The notes under the pieces were generated by a model. The model was not told the DNA's origin. It worked only from the letters and a program-made list of their open reading frames with translations, and did no database searches. 64,000 nt of DNA. Origin: Azospirillum baldaniorum (lineage in GTDB: Bacteria; Pseudomonadota; Alphaproteobacteria; Azospirillales; Azospirillaceae). The stretch is taken from assembly GCF_003119195.2 (NCBI RefSeq), contig NZ_CP022260.1, positions 861,148-925,147 on the forward strand. Direction: 5' to 3'. The translations under genes were made by a program, and so were the position numbers. This document shows positions 1-8,044 of the stretch, one piece after another; the stretch's first letter is position 1; every line of letters begins with the position of its first letter.

Positions 1-892
1 CGGCTCCATCCACACGCCCAGCATGTCGCCGCACCTGCCGGTGACTCCGGACCAGATCGCGGCGGAGGCCATCGCCGCGGTGGAGGCCGGGGCGGCCATC
101 GTCCACCTGCACGCCCGCGACCCGGAGACTGGCCGTCCCACCCAGGACCCGGATCTGTTCCAGCGCTTCCTGCCGCGCATCAAGCAGGCGACGAAGGCCG
201 TGGTGAACATCACCACGGGCGGCAGCGCCGCCATGACGGTGGAGGACCGGCTGCGCCCCGCCGCGCAGTTCCAGCCGGAAGTCGCGTCGCTCAACATGGG
301 CTCGATGAATTTCGGCCTGTTCCCCATGCTGAACCGCTTCAGCGCGTTCCAGCACGATTGGGAGCGCACCTATCTGGAGAACAGCCGCGACCTCGTCTTC
401 AAGAACACCTTCAAGGACATCGAGCACATCCTGAAGACCTGCTCCGGCAACGGGACGCGCTTCGAGTTCGAGTGCTACGACATCTCCCACCTCTACACGC
501 TGGCCCATTTCCTCGACCGCAAGCTGGTGACGCCGCCGCTCTTCGTGCAGTCGGTGTTCGGCATCCTGGGCGGCATCGGCCCGCATCCGGAAGACGTGAT
601 GCACATGAAGCGCACCGCCGACCGGCTGTTCGGCGACCAGTATGTGTGGTCGGTGCTGGGCGCCGGGCGCAACCAGATGCCCATCGCCACCCAGTCGCTG
701 GCGCTGGGCGGCAACGTGCGCGTCGGGCTGGAGGACAATCTGTGGGCCGGTCCGGGCCGCCTCGCCACCTCCAACGCCGAGCAGGTCGCCATGGTCCGCA
801 AATTGATCGAGGGGCTGGCCCTTGAGGTCGCCACGCCGGACGAGGCCCGCGCCATGCTGTCCCTGAAGGGTGGCGACGCTGTGACGTTCTGA
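1..892 (+). CDS. BKACE family beta-keto acid cleavage enzyme (5'-truncated)
   Basis: The reading frame is already open at base 2 and encodes GSIHTPSM before the first Met at 23, so the true start lies left of the window. The remaining ~296 residues match the BKACE (DUF849) family, TIM-barrel Zn enzymes that cleave a beta-keto acid with acetyl-CoA to give acetoacetate and a new CoA ester. Visible family features are the metal-binding HLHARD motif, ECYDISHL in the middle and the FVQSVFGILGGIG stretch. The substrate cannot be told from sequence. It may belong to an upstream operon or serve the acid-sugar block that follows. The family call is firm; the role is inferred. Confidence 0.9.
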   Translation, partial: GSIHTPSMSPHLPVTPDQIAAEAIAAVEAGAAIVHLHARDPETGRPTQDPDLFQRFLPRIKQATKAVVNITTGGSAAMTVEDRLRPAAQFQPEVASLNMGSMNFGLFPMLNRFSAFQHDWERTYLENSRDLVFKNTFKDIEHILKTCSGNGTRFEFECYDISHLYTLAHFLDRKLVTPPLFVQSVFGILGGIGPHPEDVMHMKRTADRLFGDQYVWSVLGAGRNQMPIATQSLALGGNVRVGLEDNLWAGPGRLATSNAEQVAMVRKLIEGLALEVATPDEARAMLSLKGGDAVTF

Positions 893-903
893 CCGGCAGT
901 AGC

Positions 904-1020
904 CCTCTCCCCTCTGGGGAGAGGGTGGCCCGCAGGGCCGGTGAGGGGGCTGCGCTTGTGCCGGACGTCCCGCCACGCGCAACCCCCTCACCCTAACCCT
1001 CTCCCCAGAGGGGAGAGGGG
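904..1020. repeat. REP-like inverted repeat element
   Basis: Two G-rich/C-rich arms face each other: a left copy with ccctctcccctctgggg followed by a gagggggctgcgc side, and a right copy reading the reverse (ccccctcaccc, then ctctccccagaggggagag). Each arm also forms its own small hairpin of the type ccctctcc...ggagaggg. The same core appears at 21313-21383. It lies between the BKACE gene and the DMT gene and resembles intergenic palindromic repeats dispersed in alphaproteobacterial genomes. There is no T-tract, so a terminator role is not shown. Confidence 0.6.
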
Positions 1021-1059
1021 ACATGAAGCGCATCCACCCCACACCCGGAATCCCATGCC

Positions 1060-1998
1060 ATGATAAGCCGCGCTCGGGCGCTGGATCTGTCGCTGGTGGG
1101 TCTCATCAGCGTCTGCTGGGGCCTGAACTGGCCCGCCGTCAAGATCATCCTCACCCAGATCCAGCCCTGGACGCTGCGCAGCCTGGGCTTCGCCGTGGGA
1201 GCGGCGGTGCTGTTCGCCTACGCGCGGTCGCGCGGGGAATCGCTGGCCGTGCCGCGCGGGCAGCGCTGGCCGCTGGTCGCCGTCGCCCTGCTGAACATGG
1301 CGGGCTTCAACATCTGCTCCGCCTTCGGGCAGATGAACATGGCGACCTCGGGCGCCGCCATCATCGCCTACACCATGCCGGCCTGGGCGACGCTGCTGGC
1401 CATCCCCATCCTGGGCGAGCGTCCGGGGCCGCGCCAGTGGATGGGGCTGGCCTGCGGGCTGACGGGCCTGGCCGTTCTGCTCGGCCCCGATCTGCTGCGG
1501 CTGGGCGCCCTGCCGCTCGGCCCCGCCTTCATGCTGACCGGAGCGCTGAGTTGGGCGCTTGGCAACGTCCTGATCAAGCGGACGGCCTGGACCATGGGGC
1601 CGAACGCCATCACCGGCTGGCAGTTCGCCATTTCCCTGCCGGTGGTGCTGCCCTTCGCCCTGGCGATGGACCCCGCCCCGACGCTGGCCCTCGAGCCCCG
1701 TGTGCTGGTGGCGCTGGTCTTCCACATCCTGGTGGCGATGGTCGGCGGCTACCTGCTGTGGTTCGCCATCGTGCGGCGGCTGAGCGTCGCACAGGCCTCG
1801 GTCAGTTCGCTGATCGTGCCGGTGATCGGCGTGACCGGCGCCATCGTCGTGCTGGGCGAGACGCCGCCGCTGCGCACCTACGCCGCGTTGGCGCTGATCC
1901 TCTGCGCCGTCCTGCTGGTCGTCATGGTGCGCGACAAGCGGCCCGTTCCCGCCCCGGCGCCGGTCACGGCGGAGCCGCGGGGGGCAGGTTCTCCCTGA
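1060..1998 (+). CDS. DMT superfamily transporter (EamA family)
   Basis: The 312-residue protein is almost wholly hydrophobic, with about ten predicted membrane segments arranged as two EamA repeats (roughly residues 5-140 and 150-290). The family includes RhaT/YdcZ-like permeases that export amino acids or metabolites across the inner membrane. The start is the ATG opening MISRARALDLSLVG, just before the first membrane helix. The 3' end overlaps the convergent LacI-type gene by 35 bp. The substrate is not predictable. It may or may not work with the flanking catabolic genes. Confidence 0.85.
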   Translation: MISRARALDLSLVGLISVCWGLNWPAVKIILTQIQPWTLRSLGFAVGAAVLFAYARSRGESLAVPRGQRWPLVAVALLNMAGFNICSAFGQMNMATSGAAIIAYTMPAWATLLAIPILGERPGPRQWMGLACGLTGLAVLLGPDLLRLGALPLGPAFMLTGALSWALGNVLIKRTAWTMGPNAITGWQFAISLPVVLPFALAMDPAPTLALEPRVLVALVFHILVAMVGGYLLWFAIVRRLSVAQASVSSLIVPVIGVTGAIVVLGETPPLRTYAALALILCAVLLVVMVRDKRPVPAPAPVTAEPRGAGSP

Positions 1999-3052
1999 AG
2001 ATGACCTCGATGCGCGGCGGCTCCACGCCGTGCATCGCCTCCCGGCCCGCGCGCAGGTTGGTGAAGACGGCGGCGCAGCCCATCAGGGCGCTGCGCGGGT
2101 CCTGGGTGATGACCGCCTCCATCGTGCCGTCGATCAGCAGCGACCGTGTCTCCGGCGTGAAGCCGTGGCCGATGAAGACGACCTCGCGCTCCCGCCGCGC
2201 CTCCTTCAGCGCGCGGGCCACGCCCTCCGCCCCGCCGCCGATGGTGTAGATGCCGGCAAGGTCGGGGTGGTGGCTGAGCAGCGTCCGCGTCTGCCGGTAG
2301 CTCTTGGCCTCGTCGTCATGGGCCTCGCGCAGGCCCACCACCTCGATGACCGGGGCCATCTCCTTCAGGACGTTGAGGAATCCCAGCTCGCGGTCCTCGT
2401 GCGCGCGGTAGCTGAGGCTGCCGGCGATCATCGCGACCTTGCCCGCCCGCCCGCCGAGGAAGCGCGCGAACAGATAGCCCGCCGTCCGCCCCGCCGCCCG
2501 GTTGTCGAGCCCGACATAGGCGGCCCGCCGGCAGTTCTGCACATCGGAAATCAGCGTCACCGTCGGCACGTTGCGCGCCGCCAGCTCGTTCACCGCCTCG
2601 CGCACCGCCGGATGCTCCAGCGCCATGAAGGCCACCCCGTCGACCTTGCGCCAGTGCTGGAGCAGGCTGCGCGCCAGCAGGTCGGGGTTGAAGCTCTTGA
2701 TGAACTCCACCTGCGCGCGGATGCCCAGCGGGGCCAGCGCCGCCTCCGACTGTCGGATGAGCTGGCCGAGCCGCGTCAGGTAGCGGTTCGTCCCGTCCGG
2801 CAGCAGGAAGGCCAGCCGCACCGGCTTCGGTCCCAGCGCCGCGCCGAGATCCGATTCCGGGATGTAATCCAGCTCCGCCGCGGCCTTCATCACGCGCTGC
2901 ACGGTCGCCGGGCGCACGCCGGGGCGGTGGTTCAGCACACGGTCCACGGTGGCCGTCGAGACTCCGGACAGCCGCGCGATGTCGGCGATCCGCGGCAGTC
3001 CGCGGGTGTGTTCGGGGGGCGCGGCGACGGCGTCCGCATCATCCTGCATCAC
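1964..3052 (-). CDS. LacI family transcriptional regulator
   Basis: 362 residues. Residues about 20-65 form a LacI helix-turn-helix (RIADIARLSGVSTATVDRVL) with hinge helix, followed by a periplasmic-binding-protein-like effector domain of the sugar-sensing type. It is divergent from the TRAP transporter operon with a 131-bp shared promoter region, the standard arrangement for a local regulator. The likely effector is the substrate of that operon or an intermediate; this is inference. The gene overlaps the DMT gene tail-to-tail. Confidence 0.92.
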   Translation of the reverse strand: MMQDDADAVAAPPEHTRGLPRIADIARLSGVSTATVDRVLNHRPGVRPATVQRVMKAAAELDYIPESDLGAALGPKPVRLAFLLPDGTNRYLTRLGQLIRQSEAALAPLGIRAQVEFIKSFNPDLLARSLLQHWRKVDGVAFMALEHPAVREAVNELAARNVPTVTLISDVQNCRRAAYVGLDNRAAGRTAGYLFARFLGGRAGKVAMIAGSLSYRAHEDRELGFLNVLKEMAPVIEVVGLREAHDDEAKSYRQTRTLLSHHPDLAGIYTIGGGAEGVARALKEARREREVVFIGHGFTPETRSLLIDGTMEAVITQDPRSALMGCAAVFTNLRAGREAMHGVEPPRIEVIFRENLPPAAPP

Positions 3053-3088
3053 GGCTCAAAACCCTCCGATCCCATCAAATCACATCAT

Positions 3089-3126
3089 CATTCGCGTTTG
3101 ACACAGGCCATTCGCGCACATACCGT
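3089..3126 (+). promoter_or_regulatory. Putative promoter and operator of the TRAP/RLP operon
   Basis: A perfect -35 hexamer ttgaca (3098-3103) is followed after 17 bp by a weak -10 taccgt (3121-3126). The octamer cattcgcg occurs twice as direct repeats at 3089-3096 and 3109-3116, exactly 20 bp (two helical turns) apart and overlapping the -35 region. That is a plausible binding site for the divergent LacI-type repressor. Seen by eye only; the regulator-site link is inferred. Confidence 0.4.
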
Positions 3127-3183
3127 CCAACCAACAATCACCGTCGAACATCAAACTACATCAACGTTTCCTGGGAGGAAAGC

Positions 3184-4239
3184 ATGAACCCGCTCTCGCG
3201 CCGCACGATGCTCAAGGCGTTGGCCGCCACTCCGGCCGCCGGAATGGTTGCCGGGTTGGCCGCGGGGGCCGGCACCGCCACCCTGATCGGCGCGCCGCGC
3301 ATCGCCCGCGCCGCCGAGTTCGATTTCAAGTACGGCAACAACCTGCCGCTGACCCATCCGCTGAACGTCCGCTCGCACGAGGCGGCGGAGCGCATCCGCC
3401 GCGAGACGAACGGCCGCGTCGATATCCAGATCTTCCCGAACAACCAGCTCGGCGGCGACACCGACATGCTGTCGCAGGTGCGCAGCGGAGGCATCACCTT
3501 CTTCACGCCCTCGGCGCTGGTCATCGCCACGCTGGTCCCGGTGGCCGCCATCAACGCCGTGGGCTTCGCCTTCGCCGACTACGGGCAGGTCTGGTCCGCC
3601 ATGGACGGCAAGCTGGGCGAGCATGTGCGCGGCGCCATCTCCAAGGTCGGCCTGCACGCCTTCGAGAAGATGTGGGACAACGGCTTCCGCCAGATGACCA
3701 GCGGGGCCAAGCCGATCCAGACCGCCGCCGACATGGACGGGCTGAAGATCCGCGTGCCGGTCAGCCCGCTCAGCATCGCCATGTTCAAGTCGCTGTCCGC
3801 CGCCCCGGCGAGCCTGCAGTTCTCGGAGGTCTATTCCTCGCTGCAGACGCGCATCGTCGACGCGCAGGAGAACCCGCTGCCGATCATCCAGGTCGCCAAG
3901 CTGTACGAGGTGCAGAAGTACTGCGCCCTGTCCAACCACATCTGGGACGGCTTCTGGTTCATCGCCAACGGGCGCGCGTGGCGCGGCCTGCCCCCCGACC
4001 TCCAGAAGATCGTCTCCACCGCGATCAACGACGCCGGCGTCCAGCAGCGCGAGGACATCAAGGCGCTGAACCAGTCGGTGCAGGCCGACCTCCAGTCCAA
4101 GGGTCTGGCCTTCAACCAGCCCTCCCCCGACAGCTTCCGCGCCAAGCTCCGCGACAGCGGCTTCTACGGCGAATGGAAGGGCCGCTTCGGCGACGAGGCC
4201 TGGGCGCTGCTGGAAGGCGCCGTCGGCAAGCTCGCCTGA
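3184..4239 (+). CDS. TRAP transporter substrate-binding protein (DctP family)
   Basis: 351 residues with a twin-arginine signal (SRRTMLKALAA at the N terminus, then a hydrophobic stretch and a cleavage-like ARA-AE site near residue 42), so it is probably exported folded by Tat. The mature part matches DctP-type solute receptors, including the conserved GLKIRV segment whose Arg usually binds the ligand carboxylate. It delivers an organic acid to the membrane unit encoded just downstream. A strong ribosome site (gggagga) lies 8 bp before the ATG. First gene of the divergent operon controlled from 3053-3183. Confidence 0.92.
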   Translation: MNPLSRRTMLKALAATPAAGMVAGLAAGAGTATLIGAPRIARAAEFDFKYGNNLPLTHPLNVRSHEAAERIRRETNGRVDIQIFPNNQLGGDTDMLSQVRSGGITFFTPSALVIATLVPVAAINAVGFAFADYGQVWSAMDGKLGEHVRGAISKVGLHAFEKMWDNGFRQMTSGAKPIQTAADMDGLKIRVPVSPLSIAMFKSLSAAPASLQFSEVYSSLQTRIVDAQENPLPIIQVAKLYEVQKYCALSNHIWDGFWFIANGRAWRGLPPDLQKIVSTAINDAGVQQREDIKALNQSVQADLQSKGLAFNQPSPDSFRAKLRDSGFYGEWKGRFGDEAWALLEGAVGKLA

Positions 4240-4257
4240 AGAACGGCCTGAAGAACG
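4234..4257. repeat. 12-bp exact tandem duplication at a gene junction
   Basis: The 12-mer gcctgaagaacg occurs twice in direct succession across the stop codon of the TRAP binding-protein gene. It lengthens the spacer before the permease gene. Similar short tandem duplications sit at 12952-12981 and 32802-32831. Confidence 0.8.
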
Positions 4258-4260
4258 GCT

Positions 4261-6180
4261 GTGGACAACACGGGAAGGGAGGGTGCGGCTTTGTCTCACC
4301 ACGCGACGGCGCTAGACGAGGGCGGCGCCATGCCAGGGGCCGCGTCCGGCGGTTCTTGGACCGATCGGCTCGACCGCGGCCTCGCCGCGACGGTGGAGGG
4401 TGTCGCCGCCCTCATCGTTCTGGCCGAGATCGCCATCCTGCTGGCCGGGGTGACGGCGCGCTACGTCTTCCACGCGCCGCTGGTGTGGTCGGACGAGCTG
4501 GCCTCCATCCTCTTCCTGTGGCTGTCCATGCTGGGCGCCGTGGTGGCGCTGCGCCGCGGCGAGCACATGCGGATGACCGGTCTGGTCAGCCGCGTCGGCC
4601 CGACGCCGCGCGCCCTGCTGGAGACGCTGGCGATCACGGCGCCCATCGCCTTCCTGGCGATGATCCTGCACCCCGCCCTGGACTACGCCATGGAGGAGCA
4701 GTTCATCGTCACCCCGGCGCTGGAGATCAGCAACGCCTGGCGCGCGGCGGCCCTGCCGACCGGGCTGGGGCTGATGGCCGTGGTGGCGCTGATCCGGCTG
4801 ATGCGGATGCGCAACCTCCGGATCACGCTCGCGGCGGTCGCGCTGACCGCGGCGGTGACCGTGGCCTTCTGGCTGGCCGGGCCGGTGCTGAAGCCGCTGG
4901 GGCAGGCCAACCTCGTCATCTTCTTCGTCGGCGTGGTCGCCGCCTGCGTGTTCGGCGGCGTTCCCATCGCCTTCTCCTTCGCGCTGGCCACCTTCGGCTA
5001 TCTGGCGCTGACCACCTCGACCCCGCTGCTCGTCATGGTCGGGCGGCTGGACGAGGGCATGTCGCACCTGATCCTGCTGGCGGTGCCGCTGTTCGTCTTC
5101 CTCGGCCTGCTGATCGAGATGACCGGCATGGCCCGCGCCATGATCCAATTCCTCGCCAGCCTGCTCGGCCATGTGCGCGGCGGCCTGTCCTACGTGCTGA
5201 TCGGGGCGATGTATCTGGTGTCGGGCATCTCCGGCTCGAAGATCGCCGACATGGCGGCCATCGCGCCGGTGCTGTTCCCGGAGATGAAGAAGCGCGGCGC
5301 CCCTCCCGGCGACCTCGTGGCCCTGCTGTCGGCGACCGGCGCGCAGACCGAGACCATCCCGCCCTCCATCGTCCTCATCACCATCGGCTCGGTCACCGGC
5401 GTGTCCATCGCGGCCCTGTTCGCGGGCGGTCTGCTGCCGGCGGTGGTGCTGGGCGCGGCGCTCTGCGCCGTCGTCTGGTGGCGCTACCGCCATGAGGACC
5501 TGAGCCACATCCGCCGCCCGCCGGCGTCGGAGATCGCCCGGCTGGCCGTGGCCGCCCTGCCGGCCATCCTGCTGCCCTTCGTCATCCGCGCCGCGGTGGT
5601 GGAAGGGGTGGCGACGGCGACCGAGGTGTCGACCATCGGCATCGCCTACTCGACCCTCATGGGCCTGCTGGTCTACCGCCAGTTCGACTGGGCGCGGCTG
5701 AAGCCGATGCTGATCGAGACGGCGTCGCTGACCGGGGCGATCATCTTCATCGTCGGCTGCGCCACCGCCATGGCCTGGGGCCTGACGCAGTCCGGCTTCT
5801 CCCGCGCTCTCGCCCTGTGGATGGCCGACATCCCCGGCGGCGGCTACGGCTTCCTCGCCATCTCCATCGTCGCCTTCATCATCCTGGGCAGCGTTCTGGA
5901 GGGCATTCCCGCCATCGTCCTGTTCGGCCCGCTGCTGTTCCCCATCGCCCGCGACGCCGGGGTGCACGAGGTGCATTACGCGATGGTCGTGATCTTCGCC
6001 ATGGGCATCGGCCTGTTCGCCCCGCCCTTCGGCGTCGGCTACTACGGCGCCTGCGCCATCAGCAAGGTCAGCCCGGACGAAGGCCTGAAACACATCTGGG
6101 GCTACGTCGCCGCCCTTCTCGTGGGCCTGATCGTGGTCGCCGCCATTCCGTGGATTTCCACCGGCTTCCTTCCCTATTGA
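4261..6180 (+). CDS. TRAP transporter permease, fused small and large subunits (DctQM)
   Basis: 639 residues. Residues about 30-185 are the four-helix DctQ small subunit (YVFHAPLVWSDELA is typical) and about 210-635 the DctM large subunit with its many helices and the GISGSKIADMAA region. The fusion gives the whole membrane part in one chain, driving Na+- or H+-coupled uptake with the upstream receptor. The start is uncertain: GTG 4261 is the longest, TTG 4291 is preceded by ggagg-like gggaggg, and ATG 4330 lies just before the first conserved region. It is followed by the VOC gene after 44 bp. Confidence 0.9.
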   Translation: MDNTGREGAALSHHATALDEGGAMPGAASGGSWTDRLDRGLAATVEGVAALIVLAEIAILLAGVTARYVFHAPLVWSDELASILFLWLSMLGAVVALRRGEHMRMTGLVSRVGPTPRALLETLAITAPIAFLAMILHPALDYAMEEQFIVTPALEISNAWRAAALPTGLGLMAVVALIRLMRMRNLRITLAAVALTAAVTVAFWLAGPVLKPLGQANLVIFFVGVVAACVFGGVPIAFSFALATFGYLALTTSTPLLVMVGRLDEGMSHLILLAVPLFVFLGLLIEMTGMARAMIQFLASLLGHVRGGLSYVLIGAMYLVSGISGSKIADMAAIAPVLFPEMKKRGAPPGDLVALLSATGAQTETIPPSIVLITIGSVTGVSIAALFAGGLLPAVVLGAALCAVVWWRYRHEDLSHIRRPPASEIARLAVAALPAILLPFVIRAAVVEGVATATEVSTIGIAYSTLMGLLVYRQFDWARLKPMLIETASLTGAIIFIVGCATAMAWGLTQSGFSRALALWMADIPGGGYGFLAISIVAFIILGSVLEGIPAIVLFGPLLFPIARDAGVHEVHYAMVVIFAMGIGLFAPPFGVGYYGACAISKVSPDEGLKHIWGYVAALLVGLIVVAAIPWISTGFLPY

Positions 6181-6224
6181 AGCCCCGCCGGTCCCCCCAT
6201 AACGATAAAATCAGGAGTTCCTTC

Positions 6225-6764
6225 ATGAGCCGATTCTTCGGCCAGATCCGGCAGGCTGGCTACGTCGTCGACGACATCGAGGCCGCCATGGACTACTGGA
6301 GCCGCACCCTGGGCATCGGCCCGTGGTTCTACAACGAGCGGGTTCCGATCCGGAACTACACCTACCGCGGGGAGCGGTACGAGGTTCACAACTCGGTGGC
6401 GCTCGCCAACTCCGGCCCGCTCCAGATGGAGCTGATCCAGACCCGCAACGACGCGCCGTCGATGTACCGCGACTTCCTGAAGGCGGGCCGCACCGGCCTC
6501 CAGCACGTCGCCTACTGGACCGAGAATTACGACGCCGACCTGGAGCGACTGACCGGCCAGGGCTTCAAGCCGGTGATGAGCGGCGAAGTCGGCGAGAAGG
6601 GCCGCTTCGTCTATTTCGACACCGAATACCACCCCGGTACGGTGATCGAGCTGTCGGAGGTCGCCGGGCCGAAGGGCAAGATGTTCGACCTGATCCGCAA
6701 CGCCTCCCTCGACTGGGACGGCCGCGATCCGGTCCGGCCCTTCCCCGACCTCAGCCGGCTGTGA
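6225..6764 (+). CDS. VOC superfamily protein (glyoxalase/epimerase fold)
   Basis: 179 residues, one vicinal-oxygen-chelate unit of two beta-alpha-beta-beta-beta modules. The start ATG has aggag 7 bp upstream. Likely metal ligands include the His of LQHVAYW (about residue 90) and the Glu of VIELSEV near residue 140; the usual first-strand His is replaced in GQIRQAGYVV, where a Gln may serve. Members act as epimerases, isomerases, lyases or dioxygenases. Sitting between the TRAP permease and the RuBisCO-like gene, it probably acts on an intermediate of that pathway, but the reaction is unknown. Confidence 0.85.
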   Translation: MSRFFGQIRQAGYVVDDIEAAMDYWSRTLGIGPWFYNERVPIRNYTYRGERYEVHNSVALANSGPLQMELIQTRNDAPSMYRDFLKAGRTGLQHVAYWTENYDADLERLTGQGFKPVMSGEVGEKGRFVYFDTEYHPGTVIELSEVAGPKGKMFDLIRNASLDWDGRDPVRPFPDLSRL

Positions 6765-6772
6765 GTCCCGCC

Positions 6773-8044
6773 ATGCGCTCCGACCGCTTCGAGGCGACCT
6801 ATCTGATCGAGACCCCGCTGGATCCCGCCAAGGTGGCGGAGGTCATGGCGGGGGAGCAGTCCTGCGGCACCTTCACCCGCGTCCACGGCGAGACGGACGA
6901 CCTGCGCGCCCGCGCCCGCGCCGTGGTGGAGCGGGTGGAGGAGTTGGAACCCGCCGCCTCCCCCAGCCTGCCGAACACATGGCTGGAGCGGCAGAAGCGG
7001 CCCGGACCGTGGCGGCGCGCCCGCGTCGCCATCAGCTTCCCCACCGGCAACGTCGGCGCCAACCTGCCGACGCTGGCCGCGACGGTGGCCGGCAACCTGT
7101 TCGATCTCGGCGAGGTCACCGGCCTGCGGCTCGACTCCGTCCGCCTGCCCGCCGCGTACCGCAAGGGCTTCGACACGCCGCGGCACGGCGTGGCCGGCAC
7201 GCGGCGGGTGACCGGGGTGGAGCGCGGGGCGCTGGTCGGCTCCATCATCAAGCCGAACCTCGGCCTGTCGGCGGAGGAGACCGGCGAGTTGGTCGGCACG
7301 CTCTGCGCCGCCGGGCTGGACTTCATCAAGGACGACGAGATCTGCGCCGATCCGATCCACGCCCCGCTGGCCCAGCGCGTGCCGGCGGTGATGGACCGGG
7401 TACGCCGCCACCAGGACCGCACCGGCAAGCACGTCATGGTCGCCTTCAACATCAGCGACGAGACGGACGCCATGCGCCGCCATGCCGATCTGGTGGAGCG
7501 CGAGGGCGGAAGCTGCGTGATGGTCAGCCTGAACTGGTGCGGCTTCTCCGCCGTGCAGACGCTGCGCCGCCACAGCGGGCTGGTGCTGCACGGGCACCGC
7601 AACGGCTTCGGCGCCCTGTCGCGCCACCCCAGCCTGGGCATCGGCTTCGACGCCTACCAGACGCTGTGGCGGCTCGCCGGGGTGGACCACATGCACGTCC
7701 ACGGCCTCCAGGGCAAGTTCGCCCAGCCCGACGCGGAGGTCATCGACGGCGCCAAGTCCTGCCTCGCCCCGCTGGCCGAAGGCTGCGACGATACGGTGAT
7801 GCCGGCCTTCTCCTCCGGCCAGTGGGCGGGAACCGTTCCCGTCACCTGGGACGCGGTGGGGACGGACGACCTGCTGTTCATGTCCGGCGGCGGCATCATG
7901 GCCCATCCGGACGGCCCCGCCGCCGGCGTGACGAGCATCCGTCAGGCCTGGGAGGCGGTGCGCGAGGGCGTCACCCTGCCCGACGCCGCCGCGACCCGGC
8001 CGGAGTTGAAGCGTGCCCTGGAGTTCTTCGGAGCGGGCAAGTGA
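6773..8044 (+). CDS. RuBisCO-like protein (form IV-type large subunit)
   Basis: 423 residues with both RuBisCO large-subunit domains. By-eye alignment to plant RuBisCO positions: E28 (E60), T33 (T65), F34 (W66), N108 (N123), K160 in GSIIKPNLGLS (K175), N162 (K177), K186-D188-E189 in FIKDDE (K201, D203, E204), K315 in loop 6 (K334), S348 and the SGGG at 371-374. So the carbamylation lysine and metal triad are kept while other carboxylase residues differ, as in RLPs of sugar-acid catabolism. RLPs beside DUF1537 kinases are known as 3-oxo-isoapionate-4-phosphate decarboxylase (OiaX) or transcarboxylase/hydrolase (OiaT); a similar decarboxylation or C-C cleavage is inferred here. It starts 8 bp after the VOC stop. 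Confidence 0.9.
   Translation: MRSDRFEATYLIETPLDPAKVAEVMAGEQSCGTFTRVHGETDDLRARARAVVERVEELEPAASPSLPNTWLERQKRPGPWRRARVAISFPTGNVGANLPTLAATVAGNLFDLGEVTGLRLDSVRLPAAYRKGFDTPRHGVAGTRRVTGVERGALVGSIIKPNLGLSAEETGELVGTLCAAGLDFIKDDEICADPIHAPLAQRVPAVMDRVRRHQDRTGKHVMVAFNISDETDAMRRHADLVEREGGSCVMVSLNWCGFSAVQTLRRHSGLVLHGHRNGFGALSRHPSLGIGFDAYQTLWRLAGVDHMHVHGLQGKFAQPDAEVIDGAKSCLAPLAEGCDDTVMPAFSSGQWAGTVPVTWDAVGTDDLLFMSGGGIMAHPDGPAAGVTSIRQAWEAVREGVTLPDAAATRPELKRALEFFGAGK

Noticed and set aside
3672..5495. 607-codon frame crossing the TRAP genes
   Set aside because: Overlaps two clear transporter genes in another frame and has the composition of a shadow frame.
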